NCBI GenBank assembly: GCA_021234155.1
Contig: JAJEKV010000011.1
Coordinates: forward strand, 22,022,416-22,086,415
Length of the DNA stretch: 64,000 nt
DNA from: Isoetes taiwanensis
Lineage: Eukaryota; Streptophyta; Lycopodiopsida; Isoetales; Isoetaceae
Direction of reading: 5' to 3'
Shown here: positions 31,847 through 46,144 of the stretch, one piece after another
How the letters are laid out: each line of letters opens with the position of its first letter
How positions within the stretch are numbered: position 1 is the stretch's first letter
The notes under the pieces: generated by a model
Database searches by the model: none
What the model was told of the DNA's origin: nothing
What the model saw: only the letters and a program-made list of their open reading frames with translations
Program-made: the position numbers and the translations under genes

Positions 31847-34180
31847 TAGTGGACAAACAAGTTCTAACCGTTGCATATTAAACCATGGAAACATGTTCTC
31901 TCGCGACCATAGGTTGGGAAAATCCAGAAGTGTTTTTGACAAAAAGAGTTGTGCATTGCCAGATGATGTTATCCTTCCTATTGTAAAGCAGTATCCAATT
32001 TTTGTTCTCATGTAATTTCTTCCTTACAAATTACGAGCCCATGACAAGTTGCATTGGTTGCATTGATGGCATTTATTGCATTGATTTCAGATTTCTAACG
32101 CATTTATGAGCATTTATGGCAGAGGAAGAACTCGTGCATCTTCCTCCCCTTCTTTGCTGCTTGCTGCAGTTAAGCTTTTTTTTTTCTGCTCCAAAATCCT
32201 TCATTCCGGCCATGAGAATCAGGAAGAAATCCTCTTCTTTCTCAAATCCTCAGAATCTCTACCCCTTATCTGTCAAATCCGTCCAATCTGCTCCCCTGGG
32301 GTTTCAATCCATGCGAAGCTATGGCTGCCAGATTTGGTGTGGCAGGATTAAATGCTTGCAAAAGAAAAGCCGGATTCTTCTATTTTTTTGTTTTTTTTCG
32401 CTACAGGTATTTCTATCTGAGTTTTTTCCTAGAAAATTTTTCTGTTTATTCATGTCTTTGCAGCCGATACACATCCACGGGTCTCTAGCAGTAATGGCTT
32501 TTATAATCGTTGCATAGCTATAGCATAAACATCTGATGCCATAGCTCTGCCACTAAGCTTATCAGGCTGCCTTATCTCAAAATCTTGAGTTGTAGAAGCC
32601 GGACCTAGGCGAAGGAGACGAATAAAGGAAGACCTCCGCTTCCAAAGGAAGGTATGTTTTTGGTCTCATTCTGGCGCTAAATACTAGTCTGATCCACTCC
32701 AGAAATATGTATTTTTCATGCTGCCTGCGTACAGATCCGGGAGAAGGCCTTCAGATTTTTTGCCATCCATTTTGTTTTTTGGTATAAATCCATCAAGCCA
32801 GGTAAAATCTTCTTTCCAAGCAGATGAAACTAGGGTATTCCATTTTCGGCAGATGAAACCAAGCTATTCTATTTCGGCTGGGTTATGGAGGTTTGGTCCT
32901 TCTAAGCTATGGGTTCAGTCCTTTTTTCTCTGCGATTTTCTTCTGGAATTTCCTGTCCTAGCATTCAGCATTAGGTTAAGCAAAAAAGTAAATGAAGGGA
33001 GATGAGGGATGAAGGTAGATACCGCAGAAAAGGAAATGAAGGAAGCAAAGAAGGAGATTCATAAAACCAAACATTGTGGCTAAATTAAAACTGAAGCAAA
33101 GGGGCTGGAAACTACAAAAGGAGATTTGATAGAGCCAAGCATCTGAGATTGATGCAGCTTCTGCTCAGGAGCACGTGATGGGCATAAACAATGAGATTAC
33201 TTTTGCTAAATACTATATGTGCAAAGTCAAATCAAGTATATATGTTTCAAGGACTAAATTTCGTCCCTGGATTCGAACAGATCATTGCCAGGCAGGGTCT
33301 GCGATGCTCCTTTCCAACACTTTGCTCCTTTCTGTTTTGACACAACAACGTTCACTATTCCGACACTATTCCGGTACTGTTCTGTCGAAGGAAAAAGCAT
33401 TAATCTGTTCATCGTTACAATTGTGTGGCCAGGGTTAGATCCAAAATCAGGTTATTTACAAGATTATTAGTAATGCAGGGTTTTGAAATGTGACAGGTAT
33501 GTTGGCTATGTGAAAGGGAAATAAAAGCAGTAAAATGTAAACCTACATGGTGCAAAATCATTTTGTTCTTGAGTAAATCTAAAATCAAGAGAAAACATTG
33601 GAAGAATAGAAATATAAAATCAAAAGAAAAAATATCGGATCTACTCAAGGCAAGAAACAGAAAATTCGAAAAAAGGAAAGAAAAGAAAGAAACACTAGAA
33701 AATATAATCGACCATGGACTCTATTGAAACAAGAAGGGGAAAAAGGAATAAGAATATTATACCAACACAAGTCCTATCATTTAAAAAATATTGGCTATTC
33801 CATTTACCTCTAAACTTGCAAATCAAACATGCAAACTACTTTTACCATTTGAAGTCTATATGCATTAAGGGTTGGCACATATGAGTTAAGGGAACAATGC
33901 TAAAGGTTGTCACATATGAGTTAAGGGAACAATGCTAAGAGCTCAAGCAAAGAACGACTAGGAGCAAGGGGACGATGTGAAAAGCTTACGTCAAGACTAG
34001 TTAGGTAATTTGGATATAATCTATGTTCAAGACACCTTTCCCACATAATTTTAAGGACATAACGTCATTTTGGTTACCATTTTTCCTTCAACATTGTACG
34101 TCGTTTATGACATTTCGATATGTTGCATCAAGCATCCTTTGCATAGGGTGTCTTTTGCATCCAGCCGACCAAAAGAAATG
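31847..34180. other. Non-coding, no gene recognised
   Basis: Short open frames at about 32106-32517 and 32718-33005 show no recognisable domain. A 35-bp duplication (GGTTGGCACATATGAGTTAA...) lies at 33870-33939. Confidence 0.5.
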
Positions 34181-34183
34181 TTT

Positions 34184-34203
34184 GCGGCGGCCTTGGCCGC
34201 CGC
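34184..34203. repeat. GC-rich palindrome GCGGCGGCC-TT-GGCCGCCGC
   Basis: A 9-bp perfect stem with a TT loop in AT-rich DNA, followed by GATAAATTTCTTGTA. A related GCGGCGGCCTTGGGCC followed by ATTGTAATAAATTTATTGTA occurs at 54769. Confidence 0.85.
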
Positions 34204-34603
34204 GATAAATTTCTTGTACATTTAAAAGAAATCAATGTAACGAGATGACCAAGATTGAAGATCCATTGTAGTTCTCATTTAAGAGATGCCAGAAGTTGTG
34301 CTACTATTGGCATCCTAACTACACATTGAAAACCAGTTGTATATCTAGTTAGAATATCAAATATAATAACAGGGGGTCTATAACGTATAGTTATATGCCT
34401 TTTGCATATGATTTCGTTATGATTTAGGGAACGCCTGATTAACTGAATAAACCTGTGAAAACACAATTGAGCCAAAAATGTGAGTAAAACAGGAGAATTC
34501 TGATATGGGATATTTTCAGTGGTCCAGGAAGGTGAAATGGTCTGTGAAAGCTGGCTGAAGAATGTGGTTGGTATTACTTCCCCAATCCAAAGCCTCCAGA
34601 AGA

Positions 34604-34756
34604 TCATTCACACAAGACCAATAGATTTATGATGTCTTGCAAATGCCCTTTAATTCTGTTAGCAATGATTTTGGCACAAACTTTATAAGAGGAATTAGTT
34701 AAGGATATAGGTCTCCAATCCGAGAAATGTTTAGGATCATCAGATTTGGGGATGAA
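34604..34756 (-). pseudogene. L1-type LINE reverse transcriptase, downstream half
   Basis: Minus-strand reading FIPKSDDPKHFSDWRPISLT then YKVCAKIIANRIKGHL is the conserved region 2 of plant L1-type RT. It continues the sequence that breaks off at 37047, where the upstream half reads GPDGFPPEFY...ISAGLIS. The intervening 2.3 kb is a different LINE inserted into it. Below about 34604 the L1 similarity is lost. Confidence 0.85.
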
Positions 34757-37046
34757 TAGAATAGAATAGAATATGATTTTATCGTCCACGGAGACCAACT
34801 GACCTATGGGACCCAAGTACAAAGAGAGAGAGCAGCGATACTACCGAGATTAAAACCCCCGCACCGAAGGGTTTTCGGGAAAAACCTTAGTAGCAATAAG
34901 GATGCTTTGACATACCGCATGCTTATATATATAATCACAAGTAATGCAATGAGGTTAATGTCGAGCGTGGGGGCATAACCGAAGTCCGCCAGATCCATTA
35001 CCTCCCTGAGGTACGATCCCAACAAGCCTACTGAGGCCGTGCTCGATGAGCTCATGCAAGGCCTCGATGGGGCACAACTAATCGAAAGCATACCGAGGCC
35101 CGATATGCTCACATGGGACGGGCCCGGAGGGCGTGACTTTCATCCTCAATGGCTCGTTGACGGCATCGGCGGACTCGTCCTCCGCGCGGCTCCCGAATCC
35201 ATCTCCCCGCCTCAATGCGGGAGGTGGTGTGCACTGTCTTGAATGGAAGCAATCACCTGCGCTTTTCATGGGTAGATGGGTGCGCGGTAGTGGTGTGGGC
35301 CCCTCGTGAGCATGGGATTAACCTTCTTTCGATAATTTGCCACCTTGACATGTGACGGGGCCTGCATCCCAAAGCTTGGCCATGAAGCAAGCATCCAAAT
35401 CTTGCTTCAAGGCGTAGCGTTCCTTCGGTGTATGCACCGGTCCACATCGTGTGCCTCGCACATTCCATAGCGAGAACCACTGGGCTTGCTTGTCTTTCCA
35501 AAGAGGCTTTTAGTCGCTGTGGGCCCATCGCCACCGCCAAAGCAAGGTTGGGCGGTCGGGCTTCATCCATAGCCACCACCTTCCGAAGTAAATAATGTGA
35601 CGTTCAGTATGACCCTCTCAGAATGGAAGGAAGCCCGCCTCTTGGAGCAAGATCCGATATGGGACCGTGGATTTCACTCCCGGTGCCGGCCAAGAAAGCC
35701 TTCAGACTACCTAGATCGCTTCAAGTGGTGAGGGATATCACCGGCCCCACACTTCTGCCCCATAGAGGAGGACGGTTCAACCAAGGCCCCGAACAAGTGT
35801 GCCCGGTGACCCCATGCATACAGCCTACGCCTTGTGATTGTTGTTTTGCATTGCATACTGGGGCTTTCCGGCTGCGGGACCCGTAACCTGATGGATGCAT
35901 CCCAGTGTGTGGTAGTAGAAAACTCAATGCCCAAATACTTATAAGACTGAGCCACCTCCACTACCTGCCCCTGGTAAGTGAATGAGGGAAGACGTGGGTG
36001 CCGGGATGATGGGACCAGCAGCACCCTTGTCTTGGCCAAGTTAACTCTCATGTCAGTGAATTGGCAGAAAGTGTCCAAAGCATCCAGGTGGCGTTGCATG
36101 TCCTCTGGGGTATATGCGAGCAGGTCAACATCATCAGCATATATGAGTTGCCGGATTATGTGGTGCATCAACTGAGCCCCTCCCGTGCTCAGCTAGCCAT
36201 TCTTCTAGCTGGTCAATGTACAAGCCGAAGAGCGTCGGGGATAGAGGGCAGCCCTGGCGCACCCCAATGCTACTAACAACGGGCTCCCCCGACAGTGTGA
36301 GACGACCGGAGCAAGCCTCGTATAGTCTGTATATAGCATTCTGCAAGTCGACGGGGGTCCCTAGCTGTCTCAATCTGTCCCACAACTTATCCCGAGGCAT
36401 CAGGTCAAAAGCCTTTGTGAAATCCACAAAGCAACAAAGATGCATTCTCGGCGTCGATTCCGGCTATCCTCTATGAGTGTTCGCAGAGTGAAGATATGGT
36501 CAATAGTAGAATGTCTGGGGCGGAAGCCTGCTGGCGTCTTCGCGGCGAAACCGCACTTCTCCATCCTCTCGCCCAAAGTGTCAATCGCTCAAGAATCCCG
36601 GCAAGCAACTTGGCAAAGACGAACCCCGACCATAATGGTACGATAGTTGGTTGGGCTGTGGGGGTCCCCCGCTTTGTATATGGGCACAACTCTACCGTAG
36701 TCCAAAGGCGGGGGAAGCCTTCTTGCAATGCCCCGTTGAAGAGTCTTTGGAGAACCGGCACCATTGGGGCCCGCCCCACTTGAGAAGCTCGCCAAGCATA
36801 CCATCCAAATCTGCCGCCTTCCCGTTAGCGGCGCTGCAGGCCCCATTATGACATCCCCTTCGGTAATGACCGGTGCTAGGCACATGGAGGTACCGGGTGC
36901 CCGGCTTCCCATTGGGTCATACAGCTGCTGCAAGTATCTCACCCATTGTTCCGGGGTAATATTTCCTGTGGGCTGTGCAGGCTTACTCAAGACCTTTCTC
37001 CAGAAGGCCCTAGGGTGGCGGTCTAGAAGACCAAACATCTGTTGCT
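34757..37046 (-). mobile_element. LINE with (ATTCT)n tail, copy 1 (inserted in an L1-type LINE)
   Basis: On the minus strand it runs from about 37046 to an ATTCTATTCTATTCT tail at about 34750-34765. Preserved reverse-transcriptase motifs are VDFTKAFDLMPRDKLWDRL, GVRQGCPLSPTLFGLYIDQL and YADDVDLLAY (catalytic ADD); YKYLGIEFS follows. The downstream part ends in an H/C-rich region read in other frames. Several frameshifts and stops are present. Tail type and motif style suggest an RTE- or Jockey-like clade, not L1; I cannot settle which. It is 5'-truncated. Confidence 0.87.
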
Positions 37047-37330
37047 AGAGAGATCAATCCAGCAGAGATGGCAGGATGTAAATGATTGGAATTCCAGAAT
37101 CCTTGGACCATATGCACAAAATCATATTTGATTATATCCCAAAAAGCAATATAAAATTCAGGGGGGAACCCATCAGGGCCCGGGCTCTTGCCTTTTTGAA
37201 AAGATTTGAGAGTGGCATAGATCTCCTCACAATTTGGAAGAATACTCAGATCATCATTCACACTAGGATTTTGATGGGGAATGGAAATATTTGGTAAAGA
37301 ATTCACCATGTTGAAAAACTCAGTAGCCTT
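37047..37330 (-). pseudogene. L1-type LINE reverse transcriptase, upstream half
   Basis: Minus-strand frame with LKSFQKGKSPGPDGFPPEFY, FWDIIKYDFVHMVQGFWNS and HPAISAGLIS, the first conserved RT block of plant L1 elements. Similarity switches abruptly at 37047 to the inserted LINE. The 5' remainder of the L1 element is not recognisable beyond about 37330. Confidence 0.87.
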
Positions 37331-37960
37331 GGTAACTCAATATGATGTTCACTATAGTCATTACCTCAAGGCTACTAACCAATGATGATCCAGAGCTAAC
37401 GTAAACATTTCCAGCTCACATCATTTTTTGTTTTTACATTTGTTCTATCTGCTACTTTCGCAACACTGTGCCTATCTTTGTAGAATGTGTTTTCATCAAT
37501 ATTATGTCCTTGTTAAGAATGATCTTGTTTAACTCAGGCACATACATGTGATACCTTTTAAACTCCTCATCATATCCAAAAGATACCTTATGTTAATTTA
37601 GTCATCTAATTTCCTCCTTATTTCTTGTAGGCAAATGAATATAACCTAAGCGACTTGCCCCTCCTCCCCAAAAAAAAAAAGGGGGAAAAAAAAAAAGAAA
37701 CACTTGCCCTCATCAGCGGGTTAAGGATCCTTGATAGTCTAGTGCAAATCCCTTGGGCCTCGCGCATAGTACCACTTTATGTCACACCACGCCTGCCCGA
37801 TTCTTGGAAATTGGAGAATGCATTCAAGCTCAAATTGATAGGCAGATCAATTCTTTTTTGTTCAAACAGAGTGGATTGATTGTTGAAACTGGTTTGAATT
37901 AACTCTGTCCTCTATAATTCCATACCAAGAATACCTTGATTTTTCCATTCGAGTACTTCG
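37331..37960. other. Non-coding, no gene seen
   Basis: AT-rich, with an A/G homopolymer stretch at 37669-37698. Confidence 0.5.
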
Positions 37961-38980
37961 ATGGCGCAAACCAGATTGAATAGGCAACATGGTAATGCCA
38001 CGTCAATCCGAGCCTCTGCCAACACCAAGAAGGTTAAGGCAAGGAGGATAAGGAAAAGGCAGATGGAACAAACTCCAGATAAGATCATGGCTATGCAAAG
38101 TCCTTCATCGAAAGAGGCCAATAGAGGGTACAAAAGATGGAGAACATTTTGAAAGAGGTTAGTAATTATAGAATCTCAATTAGAGAGGCCTCTAACAGAT
38201 CTGGGATACCCCAGTCTACGATACGGCAGTATGGGACTAGTCCCATATAATGACTCCTGAGCAAGAAGAAGAGCTCGTTTCTTTGGGCTCTTGACATGGA
38301 ATTGGGATTGCCCTAAGTGCATTTAAGGCAAGAGCAGCCCAAATGACCAATGCTGGGGAGATAAACACAGCAGATGGCCTGCCAGGCAACAAGGAGTGGG
38401 AACTCTTCAAAAAGAGGCACCCGACAATGTGTCCAGACATTGGAGAGGGCTAGGTCACTTGCCATGAATCAGACAAACTTGGACATGTATTACTCAGGTC
38501 TATAGTCCATATTTGATGAGTTTGCCTTCAATGCTTCTAGAATTTGGTATGATGATGAGACTAGGATATAGGCAGGCAAGGTTAAGGGGTTGAAAATATT
38601 TGCAAGGAAAGATGCACAGGATGTCAATGAGGTGGTCATGAACTCGACAAAGTGGGTCACAATTCTGGTCTATACCCAGATGGCTATAAAATATCGAACT
38701 TGTACATAGTCAGTGCCGCACACATGCATGGATGACCAGTGAGCTCTTTAAATCATGGTTGACATCTTTTAGAAGAGGGTGCATGCAGGTGTGTTACCAG
38801 AAAGGCCACACTTGATTCTCTTGGATGGTCACAATAGCCATGTTGAGTTGGATGTCATCTTGGATGCAAAAGAGCATGTTATTCATTTGCATTATTCCCA
38901 GCTCGCACATCTCACAAGCTCCAACCACTTGATGTGGCATGCTTTGCTCCATTCAAGGCAGCCTTCAAAAGATTGAGAGT
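37961..38980 (+). pseudogene. pogo/Tigger-like (DDE_1) transposase, broken
   Basis: In order: a psq-type helix-turn-helix (ISIREASNRSGIPQSTIRQY, about 38170-38230); a linker reading EEELVSLGS then HGIGIALSAFKARAAQM; a CENP-B-like segment (KEWELFKKRHPTMCPDIG, about 38393-38446); WYDDET; and the DDE core LILLDGHNSHVELDVI (about 38815-38865). The second Asp (LLDGHNSH) is present, and the N-terminal basic region precedes. At least five in-frame stops or shifts break it. Coding-like but stop-ridden sequence continues to about 39930 (basic KKRALRDEERELRPRG) and may be its C-terminus. Confidence 0.8.
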
Positions 38981-41900
38981 TGAGTGGATACTCGGGGGAT
39001 TCACCTTTATCACATGAGCATATGCCACCTAAGTGCTTAGGATGAGAAGAAACACCCCTATATAAATACGTAAAAGTGTTGAAAAAACACCCCTTCCATG
39101 GAGAAAATACACTAAAATATCAGTAAGAGGGGGATTTAAACCCCTAGTATACGTACGGAAACATCAGAAAAAAACCCCCTTCCAGACACTCACTTGATTT
39201 ATACAGGTCTTCTCTGTGAATCCCCATAGTCATGATGGACAAGTAGGAGCCTAGAAGAGAGGAGATTATTGAGGTTGTATCTATCACAATCCAGACCGGG
39301 CTAACTCTGACAATATAAGGGCAGGATTCAGGGCCACATGCATTTACCTTTTGGATCGCACAAAGGTTATGGCTATCAGTAGTGCATTTATACAGATACA
39401 TGACACTAATGTGATGATGATGGTAGTAATCAGGACATGGAAGATAAGGAGGATGACCAATTAGACAAGCTTCTTCAAACTATGCATTATGATGAGGTTG
39501 ATAGCCTGAGGTATGAGTTTTTCAACCTTGATGGTAATGCTCCAGTGCATGTTCCATGTGCCCAAAGATTTCAGCACATCACGGAGTCTAGTGGAGGAAG
39601 CGAATTCTCTAGATGCACAAGATGGAACAGTTAGTGACAATATGAAAGACCACTAGTTTTTGAACATGGAGATACATCTGGTTACTGTGCAGGCCATGGT
39701 GATCAAGCATTGCAGTCATAAGCTGATAGAAGGAAAGGCAGAGGTCCCATATGAATGATTTAGTTCACATAAATTCACTTTTTGTGAGAAGCTCAGGATT
39801 TGTGAAGATCATGAGGGCACATGTTGAACATTTGAGGTGTGAGAGGATGAAGGCTAGGAAGATTGAGGTTCCAAAAAGAGGGCACTTAGGGATGAAGAAA
39901 GAGAACTCAGGCCAAGAGGGACGAGAAGGATAGTAGGAAAGGGATGAAGCTCAATTTGAGCTAAGCATCAGGAAATTTAGAGAGTTCATGTAGCCCCGTG
40001 GAAGATTAAGAGTGGCATCAATCGTCAACTATCAAAGGCCTACAAATATGGATGCCAAAAAAGGAAGCTTGGATGTTATGAATAGAAGGAGGGTTAGTAG
40101 TGGCAAGAGGCTGGTAACAATAGTCGCTTTTCAGTCAAGATGCAGCAGTCCAAATCGATTGTGTGCCTTTCAGCCAGCCTCCAACAAATATTGGTGGCCA
40201 CATACCTCTAGTCAGGCCTATCCCAAATAGGGTTGCTGACATTGCATCCCCATGTACAATGTGGGACTTAATTTCCAATGTCCAACTTTGTGGATAAGCC
40301 AATAGGCTACTAGAAGAGGAGGAGTTGACATGAACATGAACATTTAGGGTCGGATCTAAGTCCAAAGAAATGGATGTTGCATTTGCAAGTGCATGGAAGA
40401 AAGAGATATTGGTCTCTAGTTATATCACTGATCGGATTTATCAAATTATGCATTTTTATTTTGTCCTGACTCTACCCTAACATTGTGCAGACCTCTAGCT
40501 ATACATCAGCATTTGTTGTTGCTAGAGCTAGAAATAGTGGTAGAAGAAGCATATGACAGTGAAGAGACCATTGAAAAGAGCACCTTGCATGGAAACAACG
40601 TCTAGCAGCATTGGAATTTAATTTGGCACCAGAATTTGGCACGACGCATATTTGATTGACTTGGACATCTTAATGGTTTGACTTTGAATGTTATGGCTAA
40701 CTATTATTCCGATCATTCTTATATCTAAAATCCAGAACCATGGCCAACTATTATTTCGATCATTCTTATATCTAAAATCCAGAACCAATCAAGCATGGAA
40801 TTTTGTCACAGATATTGCATAGAGTATTATTTTGTGCCCTCTAAACTCTATTTCCAGTTATAATATTTATCAACATTCAAAGCAGATGCACTTCGACCAC
40901 ATGTTAAATTGAGAAAAAGCAGTTGCAGATTAGAATAAACCTTTTAATATACTTTTTCAAAATGCCAATATATTCAAGGTCTAGCATACATATGAGTTCT
41001 TTTGGATAAAGACAAGAAAAGTAATGTAATTATAAGGGCCGCTGTAACATTGACAATAACATAATATTATTTCATAACATTACGCATGCATAACAGTAAC
41101 AGTATAGATTCAAGGAGTTCATAATAGTAATTCATTCGAAACATTTATTGTACAAACTAGTTTTAGTGGCGCCCATCAGCATGTTGTATTCTGGTAGAAA
41201 AAAGTTACGTCGAGTGAGCCCAATCAAAATAGCTCATAGAGCACAAGAATAAGAAAAAAGGGGCCAAAAAAAGGAAAGGAGAGAGAGAGTCCGGAGTGCC
41301 ATCTGCTAGGTCCCAAGAAGGAGGCTTCAATCGTCCTTCTTGAGGAGGACAGATCTATTCTCATCGATCCGTACCTAGCAATGGACTGCCATGCTGGCCA
41401 GTCTGTATGCCATCCGCGACTTCGGAGGAGCAAGTGTTTGGGATTGTGGAGGAGATTGCCTCGTCCACCTCCTACTGCATGACCAAGACATTATGGAAGG
41501 TGATGTGTGAGGCAGGCAGCGGCATAGTCGAGCTAGTATTAGATAAATTAGTGTCGGGCAACAAAGTCGACCTGGTCCTCACCTCTTCGCATGGGACCCA
41601 GAAGAGGCCGAAGATTGGAAGTGCCCTTGAAAAATGGGTCGGACAAGCTCCAATGACCAAAGACATTTGACCGTGGTTAGGTTATCTCGATAAAAATCCA
41701 GTGGATCCGACATAACTTAATTTCATGGATACATGATATTCGAATTATCATGGTGCCCCTTAAGTGCGAGAAAGGGGGCGATTATACCCTAGTCAATATG
41801 AACGTTGTTGGTTGAGTATACAAACTCTAGGAAATTCCCATGTAAAGTAGCTGAGGGCAACTTATTCTTGACCATATCTTCAGTTCTTAATGCTTCTTCC

Positions 41901-42261
41901 CACATGTTATTTGGCAGACTAAAGTATTAAGCATTGACCTTACAGCCTCTAGTAGAGTTCGATTCTTCCTTCTGAGACTCCAATATGTTGTGGACTAAAC
42001 TTGCAAGCTAAGTGTCTAACTGGATACCATTTGCCATCTAAAATTGTTTAGATTTTAATGATAGATATTAACTCCCTCTATATGTCAAATGCTTTTATTT
42101 ATATTTTTCCAACTTGTAACTCTAGTTTCTTATGGTACAAGCACGGTTGTTATTTATTTGGATAAACTGGAGAATATGTAGGAACTCATCCTTTATTGAT
42201 TGAATAATATGGACAATTCTTTTAATATATTGCTGACACAGTTCTTCAAAAAAAAAAAAAA
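38981..42261. other. Degenerate and non-coding DNA
   Basis: Possible tail of the pogo-like relic to about 39930. After that only short frames are seen, including an unrecognised 87-codon frame at 41407-41670. No supported gene. Confidence 0.4.
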
Positions 42262-43441
<1,180 letters not shown>

Positions 43442-43799
43442 CATTTAATAAAGTGTACAAATCCCGTTTCTATCCTATAAGCCGATGTAAATATCCTGGA
43501 TCGAAGATTACGGTAAAGCAGCGATGATCCGTTTCTAGAACAAAGTTGCCAGAGCCAGTGTTTGTAGTTTTGCCAATATAGCCTTTCGGAGATGGATTCG
43601 GATGGATGATTAAATATTGTACCATAGCAATTGCTTGAATAGGAATCTAGTTTGCTCAAAGTTCTATTGTTTACCTCTATAACCAATGATTTTATATTTT
43701 TACAGCGGTCTAAATTCCTCAATCATATCACATTTATGTAACAAGTAGTTTCAAAGCATCCGTACTTGATGTTTTCTAGATAAACAATAGCATTCTCGA

Positions 43800-45587
43800 G
43801 CATCGGCTGATGATATGGGCAGAGGACACAGAGCTGCGGCTTCTGACACAGGCAGGCTTCCGACCTAGACATTCTACCATTGACCATATCTTCACTCTGC
43901 GAACACTAATTGAGGATAGCAAGAATCACCGACAAAATCTGTACTGTTGTTTCATGGATTTCGCAAAGGCTTTCGACACTGTACCTCGGGACAAGTTGTG
44001 GGACAGATTGAGGCAACTGGGGATCACCATCAACTTGCAAAATGCAACATACAGGCTATATGAGGCATGCTCAGGCCGTCTCACACCATTAGGGCAGCCT
44101 GTCCTCAGTATTATTGGAGTGCGCCAGGGTTGCCCTCTCTCTCCAACACTCTTTGGCCTATACATTGATCAGTTGGAAGATTGACTTGCTGAGCACGGAG
44201 GAGGAGGCGCCCAACTTATGCACCATATTATTCAACAACTCATATATGTTGATGACGTTGACCTTCTAGCCTATAGCCCAGAAGACATGCAATGACACTT
44301 GGATGCTCTAGACACTTTCTGTCGGTTCACAGGCATGAGAGTTAACTTGACCAAAACTAGAGTGCTTCTAGTTCCATCATCTCATCAGCCAAAGCTCCCC
44401 TCATTCACTTACCAGGGACAAGATGTAGAGGTAGCTTCGTCCTATAAGTATTTAGGGATTGAGTTCCCTACTACCACATACTGGGATGCTTCCATCAAGT
44501 TGCGTGTCACAAGAGGTTGGAAAGCACTATGTGCCATGCAGAGCAATAGCCCCAAGGTAGAGTTGTATGCCTGGGGCCACCAGTCACACCTGTTCAGGGC
44601 CTTGGTCGAGCCGGTTCTCTTGTACGTGGCAGAGGTGGGGTCCGGTGATATCCCTCACCACATGGAATGATCTGGAGCAGGTACAGAAGACCTTCTTAGC
44701 ACGGGCACTTGAGGTGAAATCCACAGTTCCATATCAGATCCTGCTCCAGGAGATGGGTTTTCTACCCCTTCAAAGGACTGCACTGGAATGCCATATCATT
44801 TACTTTCAGAAGATAGCTGGTATAGGTGATGCTGATTGCCCAACCTTACAGCGCCTCAAAGCCTGCTAGAAGGACAAACAAGCTCAGTGGTTCTCATGTA
44901 ATATGCAGGCACACAGATGCGGGCAGGTACGGACAAAGAAGGAGCATAATGCATTGCGACAGTATCTAGATGCTAGCTTCCTTGCCAAGCTCTGGGATGC
45001 AGATGCCCTGCTGCATGTTAAAATGCCACACTACAGGTAGCAAGTCAACCCCATGCTCACAAGAGGCCCACAACACTACTTGCGCACTCATTTGCCCATG
45101 AAGAAGCACAGATTAATAACTTCCATTCGCACGGGTGCACACCGCCTCCGCATTGAAACAAGGCGATGGACTCGGGAGCCACGTGAGGACAAAATCTATC
45201 AGTATTGCCAACAGGACGTCGTTGAGGATGAATGTCACGCCCTTCAGGCCTGCCCGGTGTTCTATCATATCTGGGCACGGTATTTTCAGTTAATTGTGCC
45301 TTACCAGCCCCTGCATGAGCTGTTGAACACAGCCTCCGTGGGCTTGCTCCAGGAGGTTATGGATACACGGACTCAGTTGTGTCCTTCGGTACATCATTGA
45401 ATTGTCATATGCGATTGTACAATATATCATCATCCCTGTTACTGCTAAGGTTTTTCCCTCAAAAACCCTTTGGGGCGGAGGTTTTTTAATCATGAGGGTA
45501 ATATGCTTGCGGCTCTCTCTTTATTTGGATCCCATACTCCAGCTGGTCTCCGTGGACGATAAAAACATATTCTATTCTATTCTATTA
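43800..45587 (+). mobile_element. LINE with (ATTCT)n tail, copy 2
   Basis: Plus-strand, 5'-truncated copy of the same family as 34757-37046. The first frame (43810-44670) has GFRPRHSTIDHIF, FMDFAKAFDTVPRDKLWDRL, GVRQGCPLSPTLFGLYIDQL, the catalytic YVDDVDLLAY and YKYLGIEFP. It has TGA stops at 44182-44184 and near 44294, both at positions where Trp or Arg codons are expected. From about 44640 the frame shifts (DLEQVQKTFLARALEVKS). The last part (45053-45400) has a Cys/His motif (YCQQDVVEDECHALQACP), as in many LINE C-termini. The 3' end reads GGTCTCCGTGGACGATAAAA then ATTCTATTCTATT. Confidence 0.9.
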
Positions 45588-45589
45588 AC

Positions 45590-46144
45590 ATCTTCTTTAT
45601 TAAAATGAGATGGGTTTGATATTTGCGCCATGAACGATGCATGTGTGCAGACGCATGCGGCGTTCCCTCTCCCCCTCACGGCTCCTCTTGCGGGAGGTTG
45701 GATTTTTTGAATGGGCGGGATGTTTTAGATCCTAATCCTTGAAAGCAAGGGAGCGAATCGCCCATCAATCCGTGTCTTGAATATCTGCCATAGCTGCTCT
45801 ACATACCGCCCATATCCGCGAAGCCCCAGCTGAGGTTGGCTTCCAGAGGAGCCCTATATTCGAAGTCATCTCTTTCGGCAAAGCTTAACATCTCCTTCGA
45901 AGTCATAGAGCATTTTGGTTCAGCATTTTAAAGCTCACATTCTTCTGGATTCTCGATTCTGTTGGCTTTTTTATGGACAACAGTGGTGTTTGTTTCTTGA
46001 TATACTTGGGCAGAATAGGTACGTTTGCATTTTCTTCATAAAAAACGTGAATCTAAGTTGTGGAGTCATGGATCTCAGTAGTTGCATTGCTAGGCAGTTT
46101 GCATGGCAGATGTTTTCTAAGGCGTTTCTACAAGAATTGCAAGC
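45590..46144. other. Non-coding, no gene seen
   Basis: GC-rich patch at about 45650-45860, then AT-rich. No recognisable coding sequence. Confidence 0.4.

Noticed and set aside
34184-34220. Helitron 3' end (GC-rich hairpin)
   Set aside because: No CTRR follows at the expected distance, and no Rep/helicase sequence is in the window.
41407-41670. 87-codon ORF
   Set aside because: No recognisable domain, flanking DNA is non-coding; probably chance.
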